Positions 56,413 to 64,000 of a stretch of DNA of 64,000 nt are shown piece by piece. Under the pieces are notes generated by a model, which was not told where the DNA came from, searched no databases, and was given only the letters and a program-made list of their open reading frames with translations. The position numbers and the translations under genes are program-made. The stretch is from assembly GCA_035937595.1 (NCBI GenBank), contig DASZHS010000005.1, forward strand, positions 186,001-250,000. The letters are read 5' to 3'. This DNA is from Palsa-459 sp035937595. Its GTDB lineage: Bacteria > Actinomycetota > Acidimicrobiia > Acidimicrobiales > RAAP-2. Positions within the stretch are counted from its first letter, which is position 1; every line of letters starts with the position of its first letter.

Positions 56413-57324
56413 ATGGCATCGCACGACGGAGCGCTCGACACGGTGCCGCTGCGTGACGGGAGGACGCTCGAGTACGCCGCGGGCGGCGCTGCGCAGGGCC
56501 CGGTCGTCGTCTTCCACCACGGCACGCCGGGCTCGGCGTTCCGATCCCCGCCGCTGTTCGCCGCCGCCGCGGCGAGGGGGCTCCGCGTCGTCTCGGCGTC
56601 ACGCTCCGGCTACGGCGGCTCGGGCCGCGACGACGGTCGCGACGTCGCCGCGGTGGCCGCCGACACCGCCGCGCTCCTCGATCGTGTCGGCGCCGAGCGG
56701 TTCGCGACGGTCGGCTGGTCCGGCGGTGGCCCACACGCGCTCGCGTGCGCGGCCCTCCTCCCGGACCGGTGCGCGGCCGCCCTCTCGGTCGCCGGTGTCG
56801 CGCCCCACCTGCCCGACGAGTTCGACTGGACCGACGGGATGGGACCGGACAACGTCCAGGAGTTCGGGTTGGCGCTGGCGGCGGGCCCCGCCTACGACGA
56901 GATGCTGGCGGCCCACCGCGAGGCGTTCCTGGCGCTCCGCGAGGCGGACGTCCGCTCCGCGCGGCAGCTGTTCGGGGACCTCGTGAGCGACGTCGACGAG
57001 GCGTCGACGACGCCCGAGCGCGTCGCCTTCCTCCTCGCCAACGTCGCCCACGGGCTCGCACCGGGCGTCGGCGGGTGGCGCGACGACGACCAGGCGTTCC
57101 TGCGCGAGTGGGGCGTCGACGTCCGGGCGATCCCGACGCCCACCGGCGTGTGGTTCGGCGACCAGGACCTCATGGTCCCCACCCGGCACGGCGAGTGGCT
57201 GGCGGCCAACGTGCGCGGCACCCGGATGACGCGGCTCCCCGGCGAGGGCCACATCTCGATCAGCCTCGGACGCTTCGACGCGATGCTGGACGAGCTCCTC
57301 GACCTCGCGGGCGGCACCTGGTGA
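56413..57324 (+). CDS. Alpha/beta hydrolase
   Basis: A 303-residue hydrolase. The oxyanion region is VVVFHHGTPGSAF, the nucleophile elbow GWSGGGPHAL (Ser), the acid in FGDQDLMVP and the histidine in GEGHISI. These form a complete catalytic triad. ATG was chosen because GGAGG stands 7 bases upstream; a GTG two codons earlier is possible. The stop overlaps the agmatinase-like gene by 4 bases. Ester or lactone hydrolysis is likely; the substrate is unknown. Confidence 0.87.
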   Translation: MASHDGALDTVPLRDGRTLEYAAGGAAQGPVVVFHHGTPGSAFRSPPLFAAAAARGLRVVSASRSGYGGSGRDDGRDVAAVAADTAALLDRVGAERFATVGWSGGGPHALACAALLPDRCAAALSVAGVAPHLPDEFDWTDGMGPDNVQEFGLALAAGPAYDEMLAAHREAFLALREADVRSARQLFGDLVSDVDEASTTPERVAFLLANVAHGLAPGVGGWRDDDQAFLREWGVDVRAIPTPTGVWFGDQDLMVPTRHGEWLAANVRGTRMTRLPGEGHISISLGRFDAMLDELLDLAGGTW

Positions 57325-58373
57325 GGACCGGGAACCTCTACGGGCCGGACGCGACGTTCCTCGGCACGCCCGAGGCGCACCTCGACGACCCGGCGAGCTG
57401 GGCGGAGGCGGCCGCGGTGATCGTCGGCGCGCCCTTCGACGGCGGCACGTCGCACCGGCCGGGCTGCCGCTTCGGCCCCCTCGCGATCCGCACGACGGAC
57501 TACCTCCCCCACGACGGCGCGCGGCCGCACCTCGCGCTCGGCGTCGACCCGCTCCTCGAGCTCGGCGTCGTCGACGTCGGCGACGTGGAGATGCCCTCGG
57601 GTGACACCGAGCTGTCGATCCAGCGGCTCGAGGACGCCGTGGCGACGCTGGCGTCCGCCCAGGTCGTCCCGGTGATCCTCGGCGGCGACCACACGATCGC
57701 GCTCCCCGACGTGACCGGCGTCGCGCGGCACGTGGGGTTCGGCAACGTGAGCGTGCTGCACTTCGACGCGCACGCCGACACCGGGGACACCCAGCTCGGC
57801 TCGCTGTACGGGCACGGGACCCCGATGCGCCGGCTGATCGAGTCCGGTGCGTGCCGCGGCGACCGGTTCCTCCAGATCGGGTTGCGCGGGTACTGGCCGG
57901 AGCCCGAGACCCTCGCGTGGATGGCCGACCAGCGGATGCGCAGCTTCGAGATGACCGAGGTCGTCGAGCGCGGCCTCGGCGCCGTCCTCGACGAGGCGTT
58001 CGCGATCGCGCTCGACGGCTGCGACGCCGTGTTCGTCTCGGTGGACGTGGACGTCGTCGACCCGAGTGCCGCGCCGGGCACGGGCACGCCCGAGCCAGGG
58101 GGGCTGTCGGCGCGCCAGCTGCTCGACGCCGTGCGCCGCATCGGCATGGAGCTGCCCGTGGTCGGGCTCGACGTCGTCGAGGTGTCCCCGCCCTACGACA
58201 CCGCCGAGATCACCGCCTACCTCGCGAACCGCGTCGTCCTCGAGGCGCTCGCCGGCATCGCGTGGCGCCGCCGCGAGGGCCGCGGGCTCGCGCGTCGCGA
58301 CCCGAGCGCGCCGCTGCTCGAGGGCCGGGGGTCGCACGCCGCGGGCCGACGGGAGGGCGCCCCGCCCACGTGA
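57321..58373 (+). CDS. Ureohydrolase (agmatinase/guanidinobutyrase-like)
   Basis: A 350-residue arginase-superfamily enzyme. The manganese ligands are all visible: GGDHTIAL (His), HFDAHADTGD (Asp, His, Asp) and VSVDVDVVDPSAAPGTGTPE (two Asp). It hydrolyses a guanidino compound to urea and an amine. The chain is about 40 residues longer than SpeB, mainly in a basic C-terminal tail. GTG overlaps the hydrolase stop. With the PLP decarboxylase gene that lies convergent to it, amine or guanidine metabolism may be grouped here, but the substrate is not determined. Confidence 0.85.
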   Translation: MRTGNLYGPDATFLGTPEAHLDDPASWAEAAAVIVGAPFDGGTSHRPGCRFGPLAIRTTDYLPHDGARPHLALGVDPLLELGVVDVGDVEMPSGDTELSIQRLEDAVATLASAQVVPVILGGDHTIALPDVTGVARHVGFGNVSVLHFDAHADTGDTQLGSLYGHGTPMRRLIESGACRGDRFLQIGLRGYWPEPETLAWMADQRMRSFEMTEVVERGLGAVLDEAFAIALDGCDAVFVSVDVDVVDPSAAPGTGTPEPGGLSARQLLDAVRRIGMELPVVGLDVVEVSPPYDTAEITAYLANRVVLEALAGIAWRRREGRGLARRDPSAPLLEGRGSHAAGRREGAPPT

Positions 58374-58396
58374 CGCCGTGCGGGCGTCCACGGGTA

Positions 58397-58432
58397 ACCG
58401 CGGGGACGGCGGGCACGGCGGGGACCGCGGGT
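58397..58432 (+). repeat. Four imperfect 9-bp tandem repeats
   Basis: Units ACCGCGGGG, ACGGCGGGC, ACGGCGGGG and ACCGCGGGT follow each other without gaps in the short interval between two convergent genes, the last unit reaching the stop codon of the PLP decarboxylase gene. Probably a slippage-prone microsatellite. Confidence 0.6.
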
Positions 58433-59802
58433 CACCGCATCGCGTCGAGGACCTCGGTGACCATCTCCATCGTCGTGTCCGGGTGCAGGAACGCGAAGCG
58501 CGCCACGGTCTCGCCCTCCCACTTGGTCGGGGTGGCGAAGGCGACCTGGTCCCGCAGCAGCTTGCGGGACCAGCGGTGGTAGTCCTCGGGACCCCACCCG
58601 TGTCGTCGGTACAGGACGATCGAGAGCACGGGCGGGCGGCAGAGCTCGACGTAGTCGAGCGCCTCGATGAGCGCGGCGGTCGCCTCGGCGTTGGTGATGG
58701 CGCGGTCGATGGCGTCGGCGTAGAGGTCCGTCCCGTGCACGGCCAGCGAGAACCACATGGGCAGCCCCCGCGCGCGCCGCGACAGGTGGACGGCGTAGTC
58801 CGAGGGGTTCCACTCGACCTCCCCCTCGTCGTCGACGACGTGCAGGACGTCGAGGTAACTCGCGTGCTGGGTGTGGGTGGTGCGCGCGAGGCGCGGCTCT
58901 CGGTAGAGGAGCGCGCAGCAGTCGAGGGGCGCGAAGAGCCACTTGTGCGGATCCACGATGAACGAGTCGGCGTGCCGGAGCCCCCCGAACAGTTCGCGAC
59001 GCGATCGGCCGAGCATCGCGGCCCCGCCGTAGGCGGCGTCGACGTGGTACCACAGCCCGCGGTCGCGGGCGAGCTGGCCGACGCCCTCGAGCTCGTCCAC
59101 GATCCCCGCGTTGGTCGTCCCGCCGGTCGCGACGACGGCGACCACCGAGTCCGGGTGCTCGTCGGCGTCCAGCGTCGCGCGCAGCGCGTCGGCCGTCAGC
59201 ACGTGGTCGGGCGACGGGACGACGAGCGGGTCCATGCCGAGCAGGTGCAGGGCGGCGCCGACCGAGGAGTGCGCCTCCTCGCTGATCGCGCAGCGCAGGT
59301 GGCGCGGGTCCTCGCCGGGGTGACGCCGCCGACCGTCGTCGCGCGCGACGGCCAGGGCCGACAGGTTGCCGAGCGAGCCGCCGGAGACGAACGTGCCGCC
59401 CGATGACGAGGGCATGCCCGCGCGCTCGGCGAGGAAGGCGAGCAGCTGGTTCTCTGCCACCACGACGCCGGCGGACTCCATGAAGCTCGTGCCGTTGAGC
59501 GACGAGCACGAGACCACCATGTCGAAGAGCAGGGACACCTTCGTCGGGGCGTTCGGGATGAAGGCGAGGAACCGCGGGCTGTCGATCGAGATGATGGCCG
59601 CGGCGAGCTGGGTCGAGAAGAGCTCGAGCACCTTCTCGGGGTCGTTCCCGTGCTCGCTGATCAGCCCGACGATCGCCGCGGCGGGGTCCGCCCCGATCCC
59701 CCCGTAGTCGAGCGGCACCGGGTCGAGCGCCAGCCGCGTGCGGCAGTACTCGAAGATGGCCTCGCCCAGCTTCGGGTCGTAGGTGAACATCGGGTGCCCC
59801 AT
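58432..59802 (-). CDS. Pyridoxal-phosphate-dependent amino acid decarboxylase (group II)
   Basis: A 456-residue fold-type I PLP enzyme. The PLP-binding lysine is in SFIVDPHKWLFAPLDC, and HVDAAYGGAAML carries the aspartate that contacts the pyridine ring. FLAFIPNAPTKVSLLFDM near residue 75 and TFVSGGSLGNLSALAVAR are family blocks. Similar enzymes decarboxylate aromatic amino acids, glutamate or 2,4-diaminobutyrate. The ATG has a clear ribosome binding site (GAGGAGGAGC). It is divergent from a hydrolase gene. The substrate is unknown. Confidence 0.87.
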   Translation of the reverse strand: MGHPMFTYDPKLGEAIFEYCRTRLALDPVPLDYGGIGADPAAAIVGLISEHGNDPEKVLELFSTQLAAAIISIDSPRFLAFIPNAPTKVSLLFDMVVSCSSLNGTSFMESAGVVVAENQLLAFLAERAGMPSSSGGTFVSGGSLGNLSALAVARDDGRRRHPGEDPRHLRCAISEEAHSSVGAALHLLGMDPLVVPSPDHVLTADALRATLDADEHPDSVVAVVATGGTTNAGIVDELEGVGQLARDRGLWYHVDAAYGGAAMLGRSRRELFGGLRHADSFIVDPHKWLFAPLDCCALLYREPRLARTTHTQHASYLDVLHVVDDEGEVEWNPSDYAVHLSRRARGLPMWFSLAVHGTDLYADAIDRAITNAEATAALIEALDYVELCRPPVLSIVLYRRHGWGPEDYHRWSRKLLRDQVAFATPTKWEGETVARFAFLHPDTTMEMVTEVLDAMR

Positions 59803-59847
59803 GAGCTCCTCCTCGAGGCGCCCACGCCCCGCGTCGCGATCGGTCGG

Positions 59848-59853
59848 TACGCT
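59848..59853 (+). promoter_or_regulatory. -10 element of a leaderless transcript (TACGCT)
   Basis: TACGCT ends 6 bases before the GTG of the dienelactone hydrolase-like gene. Confidence 0.55.
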
Positions 59854-59859
59854 CGCTGC

Positions 59860-60633
59860 GTGGATACCACGTCCGACGTCGTGCATCGGGGGATCCGAGA
59901 GCGTGCGGCGACCATCGTAGGCAGTGCCGGCGACGTACCGCTGGCGCTGTGGACCCCCGAGGCGGCGGCGCCCACGGGGCTGGTCCTCGTCGGGCACGGC
60001 GGGAGCGGGCACAAGCGCGAGGACTACGTGGTGGCGCTCGCCCGCCGGCTCGTCCGCACGACCGGCGCCGCCGTCGCGTCGATCGACGGCCCGCTGCACG
60101 GCGGGCGCCGTGGCGCGCGCACGATGGACCCGACCGTCGTGCTCATGGAGTTCGCGCAGGCCTGGACGAGCGACGAGGGGCTCACCGACCGCATGGTCGC
60201 CGACTGGCGGGCCACGCTCGACGCGCTCGAGGGCGACGCCGGGCTCGGTCGCGTCCCGGTCGGCTACTGGGGGCTGTCGATGGGGACGCTGCTCGGCCTC
60301 CCCTTCGTCGCGGCCGACGCGAGGGTGCGCGCGTGCGTGCTGGGCCTCGCGGGTCGCACGGGCCCGACGGCGCACCGGCTCCACGAGGACGCCCAGCGCG
60401 TCGTCGTGCCCACGCTGTTCTTGGTGCAGCTGGACGACGAGCTGTTCTCGACGGCGTCGTCCCTCGAGCTGTTCGGCGACCTCGCGAGCGCGGACAAGCG
60501 GCTCTTCGCCGCGCCGGGGCGGCACCGCGAGGTCCCCGCCGACGCGTTCTGGCTCTCCGTCGACTTCCTCGCGACGCACCTCGAGCTCACCGGGACCGCG
60601 CCGGAGCTCCTCGAGGAGCACGGCGGGGCGTGA
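59860..60633 (+). CDS. Alpha/beta hydrolase (dienelactone hydrolase-like)
   Basis: A 257-residue hydrolase. The oxyanion loop is LVLVGHGGSGHKRED, and the nucleophile elbow is YWGLSMGTLLGLP (Ser). The acid is probably in LVQLDDELFS and the histidine in APGRHREVP. GTG was chosen by TACGCT 6 bases upstream and by the conserved start; the longer frame is a shadow of the decarboxylase gene. It overlaps the following methyltransferase gene by 4 bases. Substrate unknown. Confidence 0.82.
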   Translation: MDTTSDVVHRGIRERAATIVGSAGDVPLALWTPEAAAPTGLVLVGHGGSGHKREDYVVALARRLVRTTGAAVASIDGPLHGGRRGARTMDPTVVLMEFAQAWTSDEGLTDRMVADWRATLDALEGDAGLGRVPVGYWGLSMGTLLGLPFVAADARVRACVLGLAGRTGPTAHRLHEDAQRVVVPTLFLVQLDDELFSTASSLELFGDLASADKRLFAAPGRHREVPADAFWLSVDFLATHLELTGTAPELLEEHGGA

Positions 60634-61382
60634 CCCCGCCCGGCCGGCCTGCCCGCGACGAGGTGCCCGCGGCGGTGCTGGGCGCACAGGTCGAGTACTA
60701 CCGCGCCCGCGCGGCGGAGTACGACGACTGGTTCTTCCGCCGCGGTCGCTACGACCGCGGCGCGGCGGCGACAGCGGCGTGGCGTGCCGAGCTCGTCGAC
60801 GCGCGCGCGGCGCTCACCGCGGTCGGGCTCGCTGGCCGCGACGTCCTCGAGCTCGCCCCGGGCACCGGGCTGTGGACCGAGGCGCTCCTCGCCGAGGGCG
60901 CCTCGGTGACCGCGGTCGACGCCGCACCGGAGATGCTCGACGCCCTGGTGCGGCGCTGCGGGGGACCGGGGCTCGTCACCGTGCGCACGGACCTCTTCGC
61001 GTGGCGCCCGCCGCGGCACTTCGACGCGGTCGTCGCGTGCTTCTTTCTGAGCCACGTCCCCGACGAGCGGCTGGACGGCTTCCTCGAGCTCGTCGCGGCC
61101 GCCCTGGGCGACGACGGGCGGCTGTTCCTCCTCGACTCGCTCCGCGAGGCGACCTCGACGGCGCGAGACCACGTGCTCACGGGCTCGGCGCGCTGCCAGA
61201 CGACCGAGCGCCGCCTCGACGACGGTCGCACCTACGAGATCGTGAAGGTCTTCCGCTCCGACGACGAGCTGGTCGCCGCGTGCGCGCGTGCGGGCCTCTG
61301 CGTCGAGGTGCGCCGCACGGCGACCTACTTCCAGATCGTCACCGGGCGCCGCCGGCCCACGGGCCCGCCGCCCACCGACTGA
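60630..61382 (+). CDS. SAM-dependent class I methyltransferase
   Basis: A 250-residue methyltransferase. YYRARAAEYDDWFFRRGRYD precedes motif I (DVLELAPGTGLWTEAL), then VTAVDAAPEMLDAL and DAVVACFFLSHVPDERLDGF. This organisation is typical of small-molecule or tRNA-type class I enzymes. GTG overlaps the preceding hydrolase stop by 4 bases; the two form a two-gene unit. The acceptor is unknown. Confidence 0.87.
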   Translation: MTPPGRPARDEVPAAVLGAQVEYYRARAAEYDDWFFRRGRYDRGAAATAAWRAELVDARAALTAVGLAGRDVLELAPGTGLWTEALLAEGASVTAVDAAPEMLDALVRRCGGPGLVTVRTDLFAWRPPRHFDAVVACFFLSHVPDERLDGFLELVAAALGDDGRLFLLDSLREATSTARDHVLTGSARCQTTERRLDDGRTYEIVKVFRSDDELVAACARAGLCVEVRRTATYFQIVTGRRRPTGPPPTD

Positions 61383-61433
61383 CGGGCGACGCGGTCGCAC
61401 CGGAGCGCTCGACGTCACCTCGGGAGCGGTGCC

Positions 61434-62633
61434 TCAGGTGAGGTGGTGCACGCTCGCGATCGCGAACTCCTTGCCGAGCCGGAGCTCGGCGAGGTTCGTG
61501 AGGTGGATGAACACGTCCCCGTAGCGCGCGAGGGGCGCGGTGTCGACGAGGTAGGTGGACGGGACCGTGCTCGCGACGAGCCGCTGCGCCGCGCGGACCT
61601 CGGCGTTGCCCTTGAGCTCGGCCTGGCAGGCCCGCCAGGTGCAGAGGTGGTGCGAGAGTCGGTAGCCGATGTACTTCCGGACGTCGATCTCGCCGAGGAC
61701 GAAGGGGGTCCTCGCGTTGAGGGCGAGGTCGCTGCGCACCGAGGCGATGAACGCGGTCAGGTGCTGTCCGTAGGCCAGCGCCATGTGGTGGTGCTCCGCG
61801 TCGGTCTCGCCCTGGAGCCAGTAGACGCCACCCACCGTCGCGCTCCAGCCGTTGGCTGCGGCCCACGACAGCGCCCCCTGCGTCGTCTTGATCAGGGTCT
61901 GGTACAGGATGCCCGACGTCGTCCAGTCGTCGGCCAGCGACGTGCCCGCGAAGGCGACCTTGACGACGAGGAGGTTCCGCCAGCCGTCCTCGTAGAGCCG
62001 CGTCACGAGGCCCATCTCGGGCCCGAAGACCGGGCTCGGCGCGTCGACCAGCGCCTGCGGGGTGGTCAGCGGCACCGGCGGCGGCCCCGCGTCGGGCACG
62101 CCGGACTCCCGCCAGATCGACAGCGTGCTCCCCGCCGCCTCGTCGATGCGCGCAGAGCTGAGCACGTCGTGGTGGGTGGTCGGGTCGATGGCGAAGGCGT
62201 CGATGCCCACCGCGTTCGACTGGCCGGCGACGACCAGGACGGTCATCTGCGGCGGCGGGGCGGTGAGCCTGCTGGCCGGCCCGCGGCCGCTCGAGGTGGC
62301 GGCCGTGACGCGGAACCGCCACCGCGTGGCGTCGTCGACGTGGCGGAACGTGCAGGAGGTGGTCGTCGTCGAGCAGCGCCGGCCCGCGGGCACGGAGCGG
62401 ACCGTGTAGCGCACGGCCGCCCCGAGGACGTTGGACGGCGGCGCCCACGAGACGGTGAGCCGCCCGACCCCGGGGACCACCGAGACGAAGAGCGGCGCCG
62501 TCGGGATCCGGGGTCGAAGGTGGGTGCGCGGCGGTGAGGACGCGCCGGACGCCGCGATGGCGACGGTCAGGATCGCGAGTACCGCGACGACGACGACACC
62601 TGCGCCCGTGGACCTCGCCAGCTTGTGCCTCAC
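61434..62633 (-). CDS. Exported Fn3 plus SGNH/sialate O-acetylesterase-like protein
   Basis: A 399-residue protein. A signal or anchor helix (about 8-30) is followed by a fibronectin type III-like domain (about 45-125, LTVSWAPPSNVLGAAVRYTV). An SGNH-type esterase domain follows: block I VVAGQSNAVG (Ser), the YWLQGETDAEH block, and the DVFIHLT block with the catalytic His. This matches sialate O-acetylesterase/CE6-like enzymes that remove acetyl groups from sugars. GTG with GAGGAAC upstream was preferred; an in-frame ATG 33 bases earlier is possible. It probably acts on cell-wall or environmental polysaccharide. Confidence 0.78.
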   Translation of the reverse strand: MRHKLARSTGAGVVVVAVLAILTVAIAASGASSPPRTHLRPRIPTAPLFVSVVPGVGRLTVSWAPPSNVLGAAVRYTVRSVPAGRRCSTTTTSCTFRHVDDATRWRFRVTAATSSGRGPASRLTAPPPQMTVLVVAGQSNAVGIDAFAIDPTTHHDVLSSARIDEAAGSTLSIWRESGVPDAGPPPVPLTTPQALVDAPSPVFGPEMGLVTRLYEDGWRNLLVVKVAFAGTSLADDWTTSGILYQTLIKTTQGALSWAAANGWSATVGGVYWLQGETDAEHHHMALAYGQHLTAFIASVRSDLALNARTPFVLGEIDVRKYIGYRLSHHLCTWRACQAELKGNAEVRAAQRLVASTVPSTYLVDTAPLARYGDVFIHLTNLAELRLGKEFAIASVHHLT

Positions 62634-62808
62634 GTCGGTTCCTCGCTCGACCCCGTGCCACGCCATCGGTGCTGCGCGGGCACTCTACGTGGGGCCGCCG
62701 CCGTCACGCAGGTCGCCGGCACGCGCGCGACGCGGTCGTCGGCGGTCACCAGCGGCCACCCATCGCGCGCCGCGGTCACGTGGGCCATGGCTGGAGGTTG
62801 CGGCGGGC

Positions 62809-62896
62809 TGGCGGAGGGAGTGGGATTCGAACCCACGGTGGGTCGCCCCACGCCGGTTTTCAAGACCGGTCCATTCGTCCGCTCTGGCATCCCTCC
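62809..62896 (-). tRNA. tRNA-Ser (anticodon UGA)
   Basis: Read on the minus strand: acceptor stem GGAGGGA/TCCCTCC, anticodon stem and loop CCGGT-CTTGAAA-ACCGG (anticodon TGA), a long variable arm (GTGGGGCGACCCAC) and T loop TTCGAAT. The discriminator is G and CCA is encoded. The long variable arm confirms a class II serine tRNA. Confidence 0.97.
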
Positions 62897-62991
62897 AGGG
62901 CTCCACTCGGTCCGCGACCAACCTCGCGACCCGCGGCGACCTGCCAGCGTACCGGTGCGATGCGGCGGCGCCGGTGACGGCGCGCACGCGC

Positions 62992-63798
62992 CTACCAGGG
63001 TCGGAAGCCGAACGCGTTATCGACGAGGGCGGTCGGTGAGAACCTCGTGCCGGCCGCGTCGACGAAGCTCTCCGGCTGGATCGCGCTCGGCAGCGGCGGC
63101 TCGCCGTTGACGCGCAGGTCCGAGACGAGGGTGCCCTTGGTCGCCGCCATGCGGAAGAGCGTGGACCCGTGGGGGTCGACGGCGACGGGGTCCTCCTCGA
63201 TCCACTCGGCGAGGGCGTCGACCGCCGAGACGTCGTAGGCGACGTGCACGCGGTGCGTCCATCCCTGGGTCGCGTCGGAGAACGTGACGTTCCATCCCCG
63301 GTGCCCGTGGGCGAGCCTCGCCTGCACCTCGTCGCCCGGCTCGAGCGCCCCCATGCCCTGCGGCGCGCCGTTGAGCGGGCCGTCGGACCAGAACGCCTGG
63401 TACTGCGAGGAGTGCCGAGACACGTACTCGTTCGTGCCGACCTGCAAGAAGAAGGTGCCGTCCTGGGTCTGGGCCCCGATCCACACGGCCTCCGCACCCT
63501 CCCGTGCGGGGTGGACGAGGAGCGGCACGTCCCACGCCGCGCTCACGTCGTGGACGTTGCAGCACCACAGGTAGCCCGCCTGGTTGGGCGGGACGGCGGC
63601 GTGTGAGGACGGGGGGTCGTTGACGGCGATGGCGACGGTCGAGAGGACGACGCAGGTGACGACGGCGACGACGCCGTACGCGAACACGCCGGGGTGGGTG
63701 CGCAGCCATCCCCGTGGTGCCCCGGGCTCGGGCGTCGTGTGCCACAGGTCGACCATGGGGTCTTCGAGCCCGCCCCACTCCGTCAGCTGGTCGTCCAT
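62992..63798 (-). CDS. Membrane-anchored glutamic peptidase (G1/eqolisin)-like protein
   Basis: A 268-residue protein with a short cytoplasmic N terminus, one membrane helix (about 38-60) and an external domain. The external part resembles G1 glutamic peptidases. VSAAWDVP, VWIGAQTQDGTFFLQVGTNEY and DALAEWIEEDP match the conserved blocks, so the catalytic dyad could be Gln119 and Glu198. This family works at acid pH and is best known from fungi. ATG was chosen because it directly precedes the soluble N terminus; the longer frame upstream is Arg-rich. It stands alone and is divergent from the gene at the window end. Activity is inferred only. Confidence 0.65.
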   Translation of the reverse strand: MDDQLTEWGGLEDPMVDLWHTTPEPGAPRGWLRTHPGVFAYGVVAVVTCVVLSTVAIAVNDPPSSHAAVPPNQAGYLWCCNVHDVSAAWDVPLLVHPAREGAEAVWIGAQTQDGTFFLQVGTNEYVSRHSSQYQAFWSDGPLNGAPQGMGALEPGDEVQARLAHGHRGWNVTFSDATQGWTHRVHVAYDVSAVDALAEWIEEDPVAVDPHGSTLFRMAATKGTLVSDLRVNGEPPLPSAIQPESFVDAAGTRFSPTALVDNAFGFRPW

Positions 63799-63900
63799 CG
63801 GCCAGAAAGTCTCGCAGGCCACGGCGCCCCGACGTGACGCACCACGGCGGCATCGGCGCCTCCCGCTGGCCACGCACCGGGCAGGTGCCATGCTCCCTCG

Positions 63901-64000
63901 GTGCGGATGCCCCCCGCCGAGCACGAGGTCGACGCGACCCTCGTGGCCGACCTCGTCGCCGAGCAGCACCCCGATCTCCGCGGCGACGCCGTGGCGTTCT
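63901..64000 (+). CDS. Start of an aminoglycoside phosphotransferase-like gene (runs off the window)
   Basis: Thirty-three residues are visible, including VDATLVADLVAEQHPDLRGD, which resembles the first helix of APH/choline kinase-type phosphotransferases. The diagnostic catalytic loop lies outside the window, so this is tentative. GTG has CATGCT 6 bases upstream, in the leaderless geometry; an ATG two codons later is an alternative. Confidence 0.45.
   Translation, partial: MRMPPAEHEVDATLVADLVAEQHPDLRGDAVAF

Noticed and set aside
58397..58432. CRISPR-like array
   Set aside because: Units of 9 bases directly adjoining with no spacers; it is a simple tandem repeat.

Overview
The window is a very GC-rich, gene-dense chromosomal segment with many GTG starts and many 1- or 4-base gene overlaps. 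CarD, a HemQ-type coproheme decarboxylase with the YPMSKRR motif, a GT81 glucosyl-phosphoglycerate synthase-like enzyme, an RsrA-like zinc anti-sigma factor and a lysine-rich TopA tail all point to Actinomycetota. A deep-branching group such as Acidimicrobiia is my best guess, but that is inference. There is no CRISPR array, insertion sequence, integrase or phage gene. Most of the window is core chromosome, with an accessory stretch from about 50 to 61 kb.

Layout. 0-5.7 kb: two TrkA/RCK proteins, divergent from an APC-type permease that carries a C-terminal OB-fold, then a proton-type membrane pyrophosphatase. 5.8-10.3 kb: the overlapping run topA-tmk-holB. 10.3-14.6 kb: an export and copper region with a DBH/PHM-like copper monooxygenase, a lipoprotein, a CopC-CopD fusion and a YcnI protein. 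14.6 kb: tRNA-Thr(CGU). 14.8-20.3 kb: a tightly overlapping acyl-CoA/lipid catabolic operon (SDR, DUF35, thiolase, acyl-CoA dehydrogenase, SDR, two MaoC proteins). 20.4-21.8 kb: a VOC protein and an exported phospholipase D. 21.8-25.2 kb (minus): pgeF-murL-murD, which encodes an alternative way to put D-glutamate into peptidoglycan precursors. 25.4-36.7 kb: sigma factor, anti-sigma factor, tilS, then a long cofactor operon (hpt, folE, folP, a phosphatase-like protein lacking its catalytic cysteine, folB, folK, a DUF2520 protein, panC, nadB, nadC, coaX, lysS). 36.7-40.3 kb: a polyprenyl diphosphate synthase divergent from clpC. 40.4-41.1 kb: a frameshifted HAD phosphatase gene. 41.2-45.7 kb: an exported propeller-like protein, a VOC protein, carD-ispD-ispF and an rRNA methyltransferase. 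45.7-49.1 kb: tRNA-Thr(UGU), a LytR_C protein, a GpgS-like enzyme and groL with a CIRCE-type operator. 49.2-61.4 kb: oxidoreductase, hemQ, Nudix, acetyltransferases, VOC proteins, methyltransferases, hydrolases, an agmatinase-like enzyme and a PLP decarboxylase. 61.4-64 kb: an exported Fn3/SGNH esterase-like protein, tRNA-Ser(UGA), a membrane-anchored glutamic-peptidase (G1)-like protein and the start of a phosphotransferase-like gene.

A recurring signal is a TANNNT hexamer ending 5-8 bases before the start codon at well over ten genes that begin a transcription unit. This is the geometry expected of leaderless mRNAs, and I used it to choose several starts. Genes inside operons use overlaps, and a few (groL, clpC, the anti-sigma gene, the PLP decarboxylase gene) have clear purine-rich ribosome binding sites.

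The most interesting items are: pgeF-murL-murD; the catalytically dead phosphatase-like protein inside the folate operon; the permease-OB-fold fusion beside TrkA proteins; the secreted copper enzyme next to copper-handling genes; and the G1-like peptidase. Coordinates and motifs were read by eye; no database search was run.
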